In this document: positions 17,842 to 26,262 of the stretch, piece after piece | Numbering within the stretch: position 1 is the first letter of the stretch | Layout of the letters: every line of letters begins with the position of its first letter | Assembly (NCBI GenBank): GCA_016721505.1 | Contig: JADKHX010000006.1 | Coordinates: forward strand, 277,970 to 341,969 | Direction: 5' to 3' | Source of the DNA: Rhodocyclaceae bacterium | GTDB lineage: Bacteria > Pseudomonadota > Gammaproteobacteria > Burkholderiales > Rhodocyclaceae | Length of the DNA: 64,000 nt | The notes under the pieces: generated by a model | Databases searched by the model: none | What the model was told of the DNA's origin: nothing | The model's input: only the letters and a program-made list of their open reading frames with translations | Position numbers and translations under genes: made by a program

Positions 17842-18336
17842 TTAGCTCAGACCAATCTCGCGAGTGGCCTTGTGGAGTGAAATTTTGTCGATAGTAGCTA
17901 TTGGCAAAGCCAAAAATAGCTCAATGCGACGCTTGAGAATCAGTGCAGTGTCCATAAACGCTTTTAGTTTTTTGTCGTCATCCACTAATACAGCGGCGGG
18001 GTCAGCGACACCCCAATGCGCGCTCATGGGTTGACCTGGCCATACTGGACATATCTCGCCCGCAGCGTTGTCGCAAACTGTCAAAACAAAGTCTAGCGGT
18101 ACAGCGTCGGGGCGAGCAAATTCGTCCCAGTTCTTGCTTCGGTAGCCGTCGGTCGGTAGCTTCAATCTCTTCAAAGCTTTTAGCGTGAATGGGTTCACTT
18201 CGCCGACCGGATGACTACCGGCGGAAAAGGCTTGGAAGCGGCCTCGACCAAAATAGTTCATGATGGATTCCGCCATGATCGATCGTGCAGAATTTCCCGT
18301 GCAGATGAACAGAACGTTGTAAGTTTTGTCGCTCAT
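17842..18336 (-). CDS. arsC: Arsenate reductase, LMW-phosphatase type (first)
   Basis: Same fold as its neighbour: nucleophile loop CTGNSAR, then SIMAESIMNYFG, and the cysteine pair in VCDNAAGEICPVWPG. The start at 18336 (MSDKTYNVLFICTGNSARS) was chosen because it has the strong ribosome site GAGGGAG; the longer frame overruns the upstream gene. 164 residues. It follows arsI by about 10 bases, so the operon reads arsR-arsI-arsC-arsC-aqpS. Confidence 0.94.
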   Translation of the reverse strand: MSDKTYNVLFICTGNSARSIMAESIMNYFGRGRFQAFSAGSHPVGEVNPFTLKALKRLKLPTDGYRSKNWDEFARPDAVPLDFVLTVCDNAAGEICPVWPGQPMSAHWGVADPAAVLVDDDKKLKAFMDTALILKRRIELFLALPIATIDKISLHKATREIGLS

Positions 18337-18346
18337 GATCACTCCC

Positions 18347-18781
18347 TCAGCAACACGAAGCGGCAGGCTTCGTTGGCACGCAGCACGCAGAAGATTTTTC
18401 GGCGGCGAGATTAAAAGTCGGGATGCTATCGAGCGTGTGGAAATGCTCCCAAGCAATCCCTTGTGGATCGGTGATCCAATGCTTTTCGCTGCGCGCATAA
18501 CAGCAGTCGGTCGCGCCTTCATCCATCAATACCATGTCAGCGTTTTTGGCGCGCGCTTTCAACTCGGCAAGCTCGCTGGCATCGTCAGTCTGGAAGCCCA
18601 AATGGTCAATGCCGACAGCGCCACCACGTGAGGAAATGGCGAAATTTATCCGTGGATCGTCGAGCATCCACTTGGCGTAATCCACTTCAATTCGGGTTGG
18701 CTCGGCGGCGAACAATTTGGAATAAAAAGCGACGCTCTTGCCAAGGTCTTCAACGTGTGCGTGAACGTGAAAGCGTTTCAT
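18347..18781 (-). CDS. arsI: ArsI/CadI-family glyoxalase-fold protein (C-As lyase)
   Basis: Vicinal-oxygen-chelate fold protein of the ArsI/CadI family. ArsI uses Fe(II) and oxygen to cleave the carbon-arsenic bond of trivalent organoarsenicals. Visible features: HVHAHVEDLGKSVAFYSKLF at the N-terminus, IDHLGFQ, a cysteine pair in TDCCYA (93-94), HWITDPQGIAWEHFHT, and a cysteine-rich tail ending SACC...ASCC. 144 residues. Its place between arsR and arsC supports an arsenic role; CadI-like proteins of unproven function have the same fold. Confidence 0.88.
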   Translation of the reverse strand: MKRFHVHAHVEDLGKSVAFYSKLFAAEPTRIEVDYAKWMLDDPRINFAISSRGGAVGIDHLGFQTDDASELAELKARAKNADMVLMDEGATDCCYARSEKHWITDPQGIAWEHFHTLDSIPTFNLAAEKSSACCVPTKPAASCC

Positions 18782-18792
18782 TGTGGTGCTCC

Positions 18793-19119
18793 TTATTTAC
18801 ATTTGCGGGAAGCCGCTTGGGGGCTGAGGCAAGACTCCCCTTCGCAGCAGTTTTCGGTCAGATAGGCCATTAGTTCGTCGATGGTTGCGAACGCGGCACG
18901 GTAAATTAAATTGCGACCTTGGCGTTCTTGGCTAATCAACTGCGCATGTCCCAAAGCTTTTAGGTGAAACGACAGCGCCGTCGCAGGCACGTCCAATTGT
19001 TCGGAAATCGCACCAGGTGTCATACCGCTATTGCCCGCCACTACCAAAGCTCGAAACACGCGAAGGCGGACCTCCTGAGCGAGAGCGGCTAGCGCGCGAA
19101 TGATGTCGAGTTCTTTCAT
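18793..19119 (-). CDS. arsR: ArsR-family arsenic-responsive repressor
   Basis: A 108-residue winged-helix repressor (EVRLRVFRALVVAG, TPGAISEQLDVPATALSFHLKAL as recognition helix). The C-terminal NCCEGESC cysteines are of the type that bind As(III) near the C-terminus, rather than the ELCVCDL motif of the E. coli protein. It is the first gene of the leftward ars operon. The ATG directly abuts a dyad operator and no ribosome site is seen, so translation may be leaderless. Confidence 0.93.
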   Translation of the reverse strand: MKELDIIRALAALAQEVRLRVFRALVVAGNSGMTPGAISEQLDVPATALSFHLKALGHAQLISQERQGRNLIYRAAFATIDELMAYLTENCCEGESCLSPQAASRKCK

Positions 19120-19147
19120 ATTTCAATTATCGTTGAATTGTTGAAAT
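19120..19147. promoter_or_regulatory. Probable ArsR operator
   Basis: TTCAA-TTATCG-TTGAA (19122-19137) nested in a longer ATTTCAA...TTGAAAT dyad (19120-19147), immediately upstream of the arsR start. Arm and spacer lengths fit ArsR/SmtB-family operators. Autoregulation by ArsR is the natural reading. Confidence 0.7.
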
Positions 19148-19283
19148 GTAGCACGAGTGAATTCTTTGCGTCAAGTAGGTGCTGACACTTTCTCTCGTCA
19201 TCAAACCGACACAAATTCGCAACAAGGGTTTAACCCGAGGTTTCCAAAATGCAGTCGTCATGAAAACCAAAGGGCAAAACTTA

Positions 19284-20078
19284 ATGCTGGACAAATCATC
19301 ATCGAGCTTCACCGCTACGCTGCCGTTTGCTAACGCAAAGGCCGACACATCGATTACAGGTAGTCGCTATCGCGTCAGTTACGCGCGCACCCCTAGCGAT
19401 GTCCTGGCAGCGCAGCGTTTGCGCTACAAAGTATTTGCCGAGGAGTTGGGTGCGCACTTAGATACACGTGTGGCAGAGCACGACATTGACCACTACGATG
19501 CTAGCTGTGAGCATTTGATCGTGCGTGAAATTTGTTCAGATAAGGTGATTGGCACTTACCGTATTTTGCCGCCCGCGGCTGCCAAACGAATCGGGAACTA
19601 CTATTCGGACAACGAATTTTTCCTTAATCGGCTCCACCACTTGAGTCCGCGTATGGTCGAAGTCGGTCGTTCGTGTATTCATCAGGATCATCGCAATGGC
19701 GCAGTGATTGCACTGCTGTGGGCTGGGTTAGCCGAATACATGACGCGCAACAATTACGATAACTTAATTGGTTGCGCTTCGATTGGCATGGCTGATGGCG
19801 GTCACAATGCGGCCAACGTTTTTCAACAACTAGATCCAGCAGCAATCGCGCCGATTGAGTATCACGCTTTTCCCCAACATCGTCTGCCCCACGAGGCGTT
19901 GAGCAACGATCAGCCCGCTTTGGTGCCACCGTTGATTAAAGGCTATTTGCGGCTTGGTGCATGGGTCTGCGGCGAGCCTGCGTGGGATCCGGATTTCAAC
20001 ACTGCAGACTTGTTGATATTGCTACCCATGGCACGAATGAACACCAGATACCTGCGTCACTTTGTAAAAAACGCATAG
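19284..20078 (+). CDS. OlsB-like GNAT acyltransferase
   Basis: Family of L-ornithine N-alpha-acyltransferases (OlsB) that start ornithine-lipid synthesis with 3-hydroxyacyl-ACP. The core shows AAQRLRYKVFAEELGA, DHYDASCEHLIVRE, GTYRILPP and RMVEVGRSCIHQDHRNGAVIALLWAGLAEY. The start at 19284 was chosen for AAAGGGC about nine bases upstream; longer options at 19260 (ATG) and 19179 (GTG) extend into the ars regulatory region. The following gene begins two bases after the stop, so they are co-transcribed. An ornithine-lipid role is likely but no OlsA-type acyltransferase is visible nearby. Confidence 0.82.
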   Translation: MLDKSSSSFTATLPFANAKADTSITGSRYRVSYARTPSDVLAAQRLRYKVFAEELGAHLDTRVAEHDIDHYDASCEHLIVREICSDKVIGTYRILPPAAAKRIGNYYSDNEFFLNRLHHLSPRMVEVGRSCIHQDHRNGAVIALLWAGLAEYMTRNNYDNLIGCASIGMADGGHNAANVFQQLDPAAIAPIEYHAFPQHRLPHEALSNDQPALVPPLIKGYLRLGAWVCGEPAWDPDFNTADLLILLPMARMNTRYLRHFVKNA

Positions 20079-20079
20079 C

Positions 20080-20910
20080 GTGAAATCGCCCATCAAGCAA
20101 ACAAGACTTTCTCCGAAATCCGTTCGATCGATTTTCATCTCGGATGTGCATTTGGGAACTCGTGGTTGCCAAGCGGAACGTCTCGTCGATTTTCTGCGCG
20201 ATTACGAATGCGAGTACCTATATCTAATCGGCGACATAGTGGATTTTTGGGCGATGAGCCGCAGCATTCATTGGCCCAGCGCGCACAACACAGTGATACA
20301 AAAAATTCTTCGCCGCGCACGCCACGGTGTGAATGTCATGTTTATCCCCGGCAATCACGACGAACTGCTGCGTGAACACGATGGGATTTCTTTCGGCGGT
20401 ATTTTGCTGCAAAACGAACACATACACACCTTGGCCGATGGGCGAAGATTCTTGTTGATACATGGCGACCAATTCGATCAAGTAACGCGCCATCATCGAT
20501 GGCTGGCGGTGCTTGGTGACGTGGGTTACGACGGACTGGTCAGACTTAACGGCGTGCTTGCCAGCGTTCGACGGGTGCTGCGTCGCCCCGGCTATTGGTC
20601 GCTAGCCGGCTACGCAAAAAATCGCGTTAAGCGCGCAGTCTCATTCATTTTCGATTTTGAAGATTCGGTCATTCACGCTATGCGCGAACGAGGATTGGAC
20701 GGCGTGATTTGCGGTCATATCCATAGCGCAGCGATCAAGACCGTGGGCGATGTTGATTATGTTAATTGCGGCGACTGGGTCGATAGCTGTACCGCCATCG
20801 TCGAGCATTTCGATGGAAAATTGGAGTTGATCCAGCATTGGCAAACTGTGGCGAGTATTAAAGATAACAGCGTGTCACCAGCGCCAACTGATGAATTAGC
20901 CATCGTGTAA
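20080..20910 (+). CDS. LpxH-like metallophosphoesterase (UDP-diacylglucosamine diphosphatase family)
   Basis: Calcineurin-type phosphoesterase with the metal-site motifs SDVHLG, GDIVDFW, GNHDE, HGDQFD and GHIHSA, matching the LpxH/LpxH2 group that cleaves UDP-2,3-diacylglucosamine in lipid A synthesis; related proteins of unknown substrate exist. The start is GTG at 20080, two bases after the acyltransferase stop, implying coupling. The last fifteen residues (DNSVSPAPTDELAIV) lie on repeat copy f and have no counterpart in the family as I know it, so the C-terminus was probably reshaped by the repeat. Confidence 0.85.
   Translation: MKSPIKQTRLSPKSVRSIFISDVHLGTRGCQAERLVDFLRDYECEYLYLIGDIVDFWAMSRSIHWPSAHNTVIQKILRRARHGVNVMFIPGNHDELLREHDGISFGGILLQNEHIHTLADGRRFLLIHGDQFDQVTRHHRWLAVLGDVGYDGLVRLNGVLASVRRVLRRPGYWSLAGYAKNRVKRAVSFIFDFEDSVIHAMRERGLDGVICGHIHSAAIKTVGDVDYVNCGDWVDSCTAIVEHFDGKLELIQHWQTVASIKDNSVSPAPTDELAIV
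20868..20894 (+). repeat. Dispersed repeat copy f, in the 3' end of the LpxH-like gene
   Basis: CAGCGTGTCA then CCAGCGCCAACTGATGA. It is translated in frame as part of the C-terminal tail of the phosphoesterase. Confidence 0.85.
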
Positions 20911-20979
20911 TGAAATCGTAACATTAAGTCGCGCGTGGCTCACTACAATCGTCGGACGACCAACATCTACGACGATGAC

Positions 20980-22494
20980 ATGGCTGAAAAAATCTTGCTC
21001 AAATTGACCGTCAACGAACGCGATATTCCGCGCTTGTTGCGGCATCGATTTTTTCGCGAAGCGCCAGCACCCAAGCGCGAAACTTTGGTCAGCATTTATT
21101 ACGACACGCGCACGCTACGATTGCAATCACATGGCGTTTCGCTGCGTCTGCGCAAACAAGCTTCTGGCTGGTTGCAAACGGTGAAGTATTGCGAGCATGC
21201 CGACAATCTCGACACGCCGCTGGCCACATGGAACGCGAATTATTTCAATCGCTTTGACTTCTCCAGCATCGATGATTCAGCACTACGCGACTGGCTTTTT
21301 CGCGACAAAATTCGCAAACAAATTGCGCCAATTTTTGAATCTAATCTGCGCCGCACAGTTTGGCAGGTCAAGCCGATAGCGGACGTTACTATGCAAGTCA
21401 CACTTGATCGCGGCAGCTTGGTCTCATCCGGTCGGCGCGCGCCATTTGCCGATCTTGAGCTTCGAATGATTGAAGGCGACGTTGACAACTTGTACACGCT
21501 GGCCCTGCAGTTTGCCGAACGTGTATCGATCACACCGATGCTGCAGTCCAAGGCCGAGCGCGGCTGCCGTTTGTTTCTTAACACCGTATCCGCACCCGCA
21601 CGCGCCGACGATTTCAGCGTGTCCGCCGAGACGATGCCGCTAATCGCATTTCGCCAAATCGCAATGAATTGTTTGCAGCACATGCAGCGTAATCAAGCCG
21701 GTGCGGCGACCACCAACGATCCCGAATACATCCACCAAATGCGGGTGGCAACAAGACGCTTGCGCGCCAGTGTGCAACTATTCAAACCGCTGTTGCCACC
21801 ACCATTCGCCGATGACATCGTAGCGCCATTACGCGAGCTAATGCACGCACTCGGCCGTGTCCGCGATTTGGATATCGTAATAACAGAAATCATCAGCCCG
21901 GTGATCGCCGATATGCCCAATGATCCCGCGCTGCTTGCTTTGTCCGCAGTGATAACCGAGCGGCAATACCAAACTCGCCTTGAGGCCATGCACGCGCTCG
22001 CCCAACCCGCCTATGGTCATTTGCAATTGCGAGCGACTGCCCTGCTAAACAGCCCTGCCTTCATCGCGCTGCCAGATCACCAATCACAAGCAACGCTCAG
22101 CGAGTTTGCGCAAACGCAGTTGCAAGCGCATTGTGCGCGCACCATTAACCACGCTGCGCGTGCGCACGCCGACGAACCCAATTCATTGCATCGACTACGT
22201 ATCAGCATCAAACGATTGCGTTACGCGATGGAGTTTTTCAGAGCGATGATGCCCGCCAAAGCCTGCAACAAAATTCTCCAAAATCTAGCCGCCACCCAAG
22301 AAAAATTAGGCCAACTAAACGACCTCGCCGGCGCAGGCGCAGTGCTCATGCATTGCGCAGCTAGTGACTCAAATTTGCGTCAGGCAATCAACCTGATTGC
22401 CGCCTGGCACGCACGACGCCACGCCGATTTGCTGGCCGAAGTTGCAGTCGACATCAAACGAATCAAGCATCTGAAATTGCCACAATGCAATTAA
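20980..22494 (+). CDS. CYTH-CHAD domain protein
   Basis: The N-terminal half (about 1-200) is a CYTH triphosphate-tunnel domain: it begins MAEKILLKLTVNE and has YYDTRTLRLQSHGVSLRLRK. The C-terminal half (about 215-500) is CHAD, a helical bundle with paired basic motifs (QMRVATRRLRASVQLFKP and LHRLRISIKRLRYAMEFF) that binds polyphosphate in studied members. CYTH-CHAD proteins are thought to act on or associate with inorganic polyphosphate. The start at ATG 20980 was chosen over GTG 20935 because the CYTH domain begins there. It follows the LpxH-like gene by about 70 bases. Confidence 0.9.
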   Translation: MAEKILLKLTVNERDIPRLLRHRFFREAPAPKRETLVSIYYDTRTLRLQSHGVSLRLRKQASGWLQTVKYCEHADNLDTPLATWNANYFNRFDFSSIDDSALRDWLFRDKIRKQIAPIFESNLRRTVWQVKPIADVTMQVTLDRGSLVSSGRRAPFADLELRMIEGDVDNLYTLALQFAERVSITPMLQSKAERGCRLFLNTVSAPARADDFSVSAETMPLIAFRQIAMNCLQHMQRNQAGAATTNDPEYIHQMRVATRRLRASVQLFKPLLPPPFADDIVAPLRELMHALGRVRDLDIVITEIISPVIADMPNDPALLALSAVITERQYQTRLEAMHALAQPAYGHLQLRATALLNSPAFIALPDHQSQATLSEFAQTQLQAHCARTINHAARAHADEPNSLHRLRISIKRLRYAMEFFRAMMPAKACNKILQNLAATQEKLGQLNDLAGAGAVLMHCAASDSNLRQAINLIAAWHARRHADLLAEVAVDIKRIKHLKLPQCN

Positions 22495-22501
22495 GTTGCG
22501 A

Positions 22502-22535
22502 GGTTTTCAGGGCTGAATGCTGAGACACGAAAACC
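22502..22535. terminator. Hairpin between convergent genes
   Basis: GGTTTTC ... GAAAACC, seven perfect base pairs around a 20-base loop, between the 3' ends of the CYTH-CHAD gene and the LytTR regulator. Possible bidirectional terminator; no long T run follows. Confidence 0.45.
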
Positions 22536-22554
22536 AACTCAACACCAACAAAAA

Positions 22555-23331
22555 TCACATCTGCCTAAACAAGCTTTGATAGGCGCGTGATACGGCGAGT
22601 GGCTTGTCGTAGCCTTTGATGTACAAATTCATTCGCCCTTCACCATCGCGACGGGTGGATGTGACGTTGCGAATATTGACGATGGTGCTGCGGTGGATTT
22701 GCCAGAAATGTTCGCTGTTTAGTCCACTGATGATTTCGTTCAAGGTGGTGCTGATGAGGTGCTCGCCGCTGGCGGTCATGACCACGGTGTATTTGTCGGC
22801 GCTTTGAAAAAATAGCACTTCGTCGACAGCAATTTGATAGGTGGTGTCGCCGCGATTCGCGCGTATCCAACGGAGCTTGTTCGCGCTCGAAGCATTGCCA
22901 CTGGAGGATTTCATCAGGGCATTTAGCAAAGCAGCGATGTCGGGTGCGGGAGTTTTTTCGGCGAGCGATTTTTGCACTCGAACGATGGTTTGTGCCAGTC
23001 GCGCATCGGTGACCGGCTTCAATACATAGTCAATCGCCTCGCTTTCAAACGCATCGACGGCGTATTGATCAAAGGCGGTCACGAACACGACGCGGGCTTC
23101 GCTCTCCAATCCTTGCGCGACTTCGATGCCACTCAAGCCGGGCATTTTGATGTCGAGGAAGGCGATGTCTGGCGCTAATCGCGCGATTATTTCGGCGGCA
23201 TCAATACCGTTGCTGGCCTCGCCAACAATATGTAGCTGCGGCCACAGAGCAAGAAGTTTTTCGTGCAGATGTATGCGCAACAAGGGTTCGTCGTCGGCAA
23301 TTATTGCGGTCACTTTGCCACCTATGGTCAT
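22555..23331 (-). CDS. LytTR-family response regulator
   Basis: Receiver domain (about 8-125) with the acidic pocket ADDEP, phospho-acceptor Asp60 in IAFLDIKMPG and the conserved Lys in YVLKPV; then a LytTR DNA-binding domain (about 155-258: LRWIRANRGDTTYQIAVDEVLFFQSADKYTVV, HFWQIHRSTIVNI). Such regulators bind direct-repeat sites and often control envelope or stress genes. Its ATG overlaps the kinase stop by 4 bases, so the kinase is its partner. Target genes are not evident here. Confidence 0.93.
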   Translation of the reverse strand: MTIGGKVTAIIADDEPLLRIHLHEKLLALWPQLHIVGEASNGIDAAEIIARLAPDIAFLDIKMPGLSGIEVAQGLESEARVVFVTAFDQYAVDAFESEAIDYVLKPVTDARLAQTIVRVQKSLAEKTPAPDIAALLNALMKSSSGNASSANKLRWIRANRGDTTYQIAVDEVLFFQSADKYTVVMTASGEHLISTTLNEIISGLNSEHFWQIHRSTIVNIRNVTSTRRDGEGRMNLYIKGYDKPLAVSRAYQSLFRQM

Positions 23332-24284
23332 GTCGTTTGCTCCACACCAATTGCCGCAACGGGCACGATGAGCGACACGCGTGTGCCTGGGTTTTTGCTC
23401 GAACCAAGGTCGGTAATTTCGAGCCGTGCTTGGCCGTCATAGAGCACGGCAATGCGCTCGCGCAAGTTGGCCAAGCCCACACCGGAGCCTGCACTGTCGG
23501 CGTGGTCAGAGAATCCTAAGCCGTTGTCCTCTACCGAAATCATCACGGAATTATCGCGTCGATAAGCGCGAACGACGACGCGCCCGCCGTCGATTTTGGG
23601 CTCCAAGCCATGCTTGATTGCGTTCTCGACTAGTGGTTGGAGCAGCATCGGTGCGAGCGCGACATTCCCCAGTTCGGGCGCCAGGTTCAAGTCATATTCC
23701 AAGCGTTCAGCCATGCGTATTTTGATCAAATCCAAATAGTGTTTCAGCAAATCGAATTCTTGCTTCAACGTGCCTTGTTGCGCACGGCTGGCGCTCAATG
23801 ATTCGCGCAAATAGGCGATGAAATTGTCCATCATCAACGCCGCCTTATCCGGCGAGCGGGCGATCAGACTTTGAATATTGGCCAAGGTGTTGAACAGAAA
23901 ATGCGGTTCGATTTGCGCTTGCAACAAACGCATTTGCGCTTGCACCATTTGTTTTTCGCGCGAGACAACTTTCAGATTTTCGCGCGCCATCAACTCTTCG
24001 ATTTTCCTTTCTTCCCATGCGATGCCAAAAAAGGAACTACCGGCAAATACGGTGAGCGCATGGACGCATAGCCCCATTCCCCAGCCCAGCGTCGGCCAAT
24101 ACGCCCAAATCTTTCCTCCGACAGTCAAATTAATGACCCATAAAAATGGAATAACAATCGCATAAAGGCTAGCGCTGACATAAAACGAGCGTATGGCCAT
24201 TACTTGTTTGCGCGCACGCTTCAGGGCAGCGGTATGCATAGCATCGGGTTCGCCGGTTGCAAACTGACTGGCTTTTGGACTCAA
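23328..24284 (-). CDS. LytS/YehU-type sensor histidine kinase
   Basis: Inner-membrane kinase of the His_kinase family (PF06580). The N-terminus (about 20-105) is a two-helix 2TM-type region, followed by the phospho-acceptor His128 in QAQIEPHFLFNTLANIQSL and an ATPase domain with LVENAIKHG and DNGLGF. The start is TTG at 24284, forming a TTGA overlap with the stop of the upstream 2TM gene and preceded by GAGAG; ATG at 24239 is an alternative. Its membrane region resembles the adjacent 2TM protein (GWG-GL--HA-TV), so the two probably arose by duplication. Confidence 0.92.
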   Translation of the reverse strand: MSPKASQFATGEPDAMHTAALKRARKQVMAIRSFYVSASLYAIVIPFLWVINLTVGGKIWAYWPTLGWGMGLCVHALTVFAGSSFFGIAWEERKIEELMARENLKVVSREKQMVQAQMRLLQAQIEPHFLFNTLANIQSLIARSPDKAALMMDNFIAYLRESLSASRAQQGTLKQEFDLLKHYLDLIKIRMAERLEYDLNLAPELGNVALAPMLLQPLVENAIKHGLEPKIDGGRVVVRAYRRDNSVMISVEDNGLGFSDHADSAGSGVGLANLRERIAVLYDGQARLEITDLGSSKNPGTRVSLIVPVAAIGVEQTT

Positions 24285-24595
24285 TTTCGCTCTCGCGACA
24301 TCAAGGCTTTGACTTTCTCATCTTCCCATTCCTTGCCAAAAATTCTCCAGACTGGAAGTACGGTGATCGCATGGGACAACAAGCCAATGCCCCACCCCAT
24401 CGTGGAAAATAAGCCGACCACAAAGACGAATTTAAACGACGAGACATCGTTCAGATACATTACGCTCGCCATTGACCATAGCAATGTGTTGAAAATTACG
24501 TAGGCCATCAAATGTTGATAGAACTCGGCGAGGCGATGCACCCGCTGGCGAATTCTGGACTCGCGCAACGCTGCGTCTTGATTGTCCTGGGTCAT
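24281..24595 (-). CDS. 2TM-domain membrane protein of the two-component operon
   Basis: A 104-residue protein of the 2TM type (PF13239): basic N-terminal helix (RIRQRVHRLAEFYQHL), two membrane helices and the end MGWGIGLLSHAITVLPVWRIFGKEWEDEKVKALM. The start at 24595 was chosen because GAGAAAAG precedes it. It is coupled to the kinase and resembles the kinase's own membrane domain, so it may be a separate sensor module or modulator (inference). Confidence 0.82.
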   Translation of the reverse strand: MTQDNQDAALRESRIRQRVHRLAEFYQHLMAYVIFNTLLWSMASVMYLNDVSSFKFVFVVGLFSTMGWGIGLLSHAITVLPVWRIFGKEWEDEKVKALMSRERN

Positions 24596-24748
24596 AGTCT
24601 TTTCTCTTGGCGATTGCATGACGCACAGTGTAGAAAACGTCTGGCAGTCGAACAAGATAAATCCGATGAGCACAACGCAACGCTACGCCAATTGCCGGAT
24701 GACTTCGTGAGTGTCAGCCAATGCGACAGCGGCTTAACAGGGAATTCG

Positions 24749-26122
24749 CTAAGCCTGCGCTATCGCTGCGCTCACCACTGCTGCAATCGCTTCGGCATGC
24801 TGCAACACTTCCGCCGCCGCCTCGCCTTCGACCATTACGCGCAGCAATGGCTCAGTGCCGGATGGGCGCAATAGCACGCGGCCTTTGCCATCGAGCGCTT
24901 TTTCTGCGCTGCCCACAGCGGCCGCAATGCTTGCATCAGCCGCCCAATCGAATCCATCTTTGATGCGCACGTTGATGAGTTTTTGCGGATACAAAGTGAC
25001 ATCGGCGCAGGCTTGCGCTAGCGTCTCACTTACGCCGTTTGATCGCAACGCCGCCAGCACTTGCAGCGCGGCGATGATTGCGTCACCGGTGGTATGTCTA
25101 TCCAGACAAATGATATGGCCGGAATTCTCGCCGCCTAATGTCCAGCCACGTTGCTGCATCATTTCCAGCACATAGCGGTCGCCGACTTTGGCACGACCAC
25201 AGGCAATGCCCAATCTTTGTAGCGCGTGTTCCAGCCCCAGGTTGGTCATCAAGGTTCCGGCAACACCGGTGATCGATGCCGCGCCGCGCTGTTGTATGCG
25301 ATGTCTTGCAATGACATATAGCAATCGATCACCATCATAGATCTCGCCCTGCGAATCGACCATCACCAGACGATCACCGTCGCCGTCAATCGCGATGCCG
25401 ATATCGGCACCAGTCTCCACGACCTTGCGCTGCAAGGCTGCTGGCGCAGTGGCGCCCACACAATCATTGATGTTGAATCCATTTGGTGCATCGCCAATCG
25501 CGATTACTTCGGCACCTAGTTCGTGCAGGACTTTTGGCGCGATGTGATACGCCGCACCGTGGGCACAATCGACAGCGATTTTTAATCCACGCAAATCCAA
25601 ATCATTAGGAAAAGTGCTTTTGCAAAACTCAATGTAGCGTCCTGCGGCATCGTCAATGCGCCGCGCACGTCCCAAGCGGCGGGACTCCATGCATTGCATC
25701 GGTTCGTCAAGTCGCTGCTCAATTTCAAGTTCTACCGCATCTGGCAGCTTGAGTCCCTGCGCGGAAAAAAACTTGATGCCGTTGTCATGGAATGGATTGT
25801 GCGAAGCCGAAATCACCACGCCGGCCTGCAAACGCAGTGCTCTGGTCAGATAGGCTACCGCAGGTGTCGGCATTGGTCCACACAGCAGTACGTCAACGCC
25901 TGCCGCGGCAAAGCCAGCCTCCAGCGCGGCCTCGAGCATATAGCCCGAAATGCGTGTGTCTTTACCGATTAACACCCCCGGGTGGTCGCCTGCAGGCAGG
26001 CTGTCATGGGCAACCAATGTTTTGCCCGCTGCGTAGCCCAAGCGCATGATGAATTCAGGCGTTATCGGCGCTTTGCCCACCAAACCACGCACACCATCGG
26101 TACCGAAATATTTACGTGTCAT
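24749..26122 (-). CDS. glmM: Phosphoglucosamine mutase GlmM
   Basis: Converts glucosamine-6-phosphate to glucosamine-1-phosphate for peptidoglycan and lipopolysaccharide. Motifs: RKYFGTDGVRG at the N-terminus, phosphoserine loop ISASHNPFHDNGIKFF, metal loop DGDGDRLVMVD, sugar site GGENSGHI and phosphate site RPSGTEPLLRVMVEG. The start at 26122 (MTRKYFGTDG) was chosen, with AAGGAA upstream; 457 residues, normal. It ends the conserved ftsH-folP-glmM run. Confidence 0.97.
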   Translation of the reverse strand: MTRKYFGTDGVRGLVGKAPITPEFIMRLGYAAGKTLVAHDSLPAGDHPGVLIGKDTRISGYMLEAALEAGFAAAGVDVLLCGPMPTPAVAYLTRALRLQAGVVISASHNPFHDNGIKFFSAQGLKLPDAVELEIEQRLDEPMQCMESRRLGRARRIDDAAGRYIEFCKSTFPNDLDLRGLKIAVDCAHGAAYHIAPKVLHELGAEVIAIGDAPNGFNINDCVGATAPAALQRKVVETGADIGIAIDGDGDRLVMVDSQGEIYDGDRLLYVIARHRIQQRGAASITGVAGTLMTNLGLEHALQRLGIACGRAKVGDRYVLEMMQQRGWTLGGENSGHIICLDRHTTGDAIIAALQVLAALRSNGVSETLAQACADVTLYPQKLINVRIKDGFDWAADASIAAAVGSAEKALDGKGRVLLRPSGTEPLLRVMVEGEAAAEVLQHAEAIAAVVSAAIAQA

Positions 26123-26227
26123 TGCTTTCCTTTCAGACATTCAGCATGGCATATTTGACAGCGGCGAAGCAGGGAATTCGCAAAGCACTGCTTTGCGCCT
26201 GTGTAGCGGGTCGGCTGTATTAAGCCG

Positions 26228-26256
26228 ACACTGCACAACCGCACCAACTAACAAAT
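26228..26256 (+). repeat. Degenerate dispersed repeat copy g
   Basis: GACACTGCACAA then CCGCACCAACTAACAAA, in the folP-glmM gap. Only the core GCACCAACT is fully kept, so this copy is decayed or coincidental in part. Confidence 0.5.
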
Positions 26257-26262
26257 TTTGCC

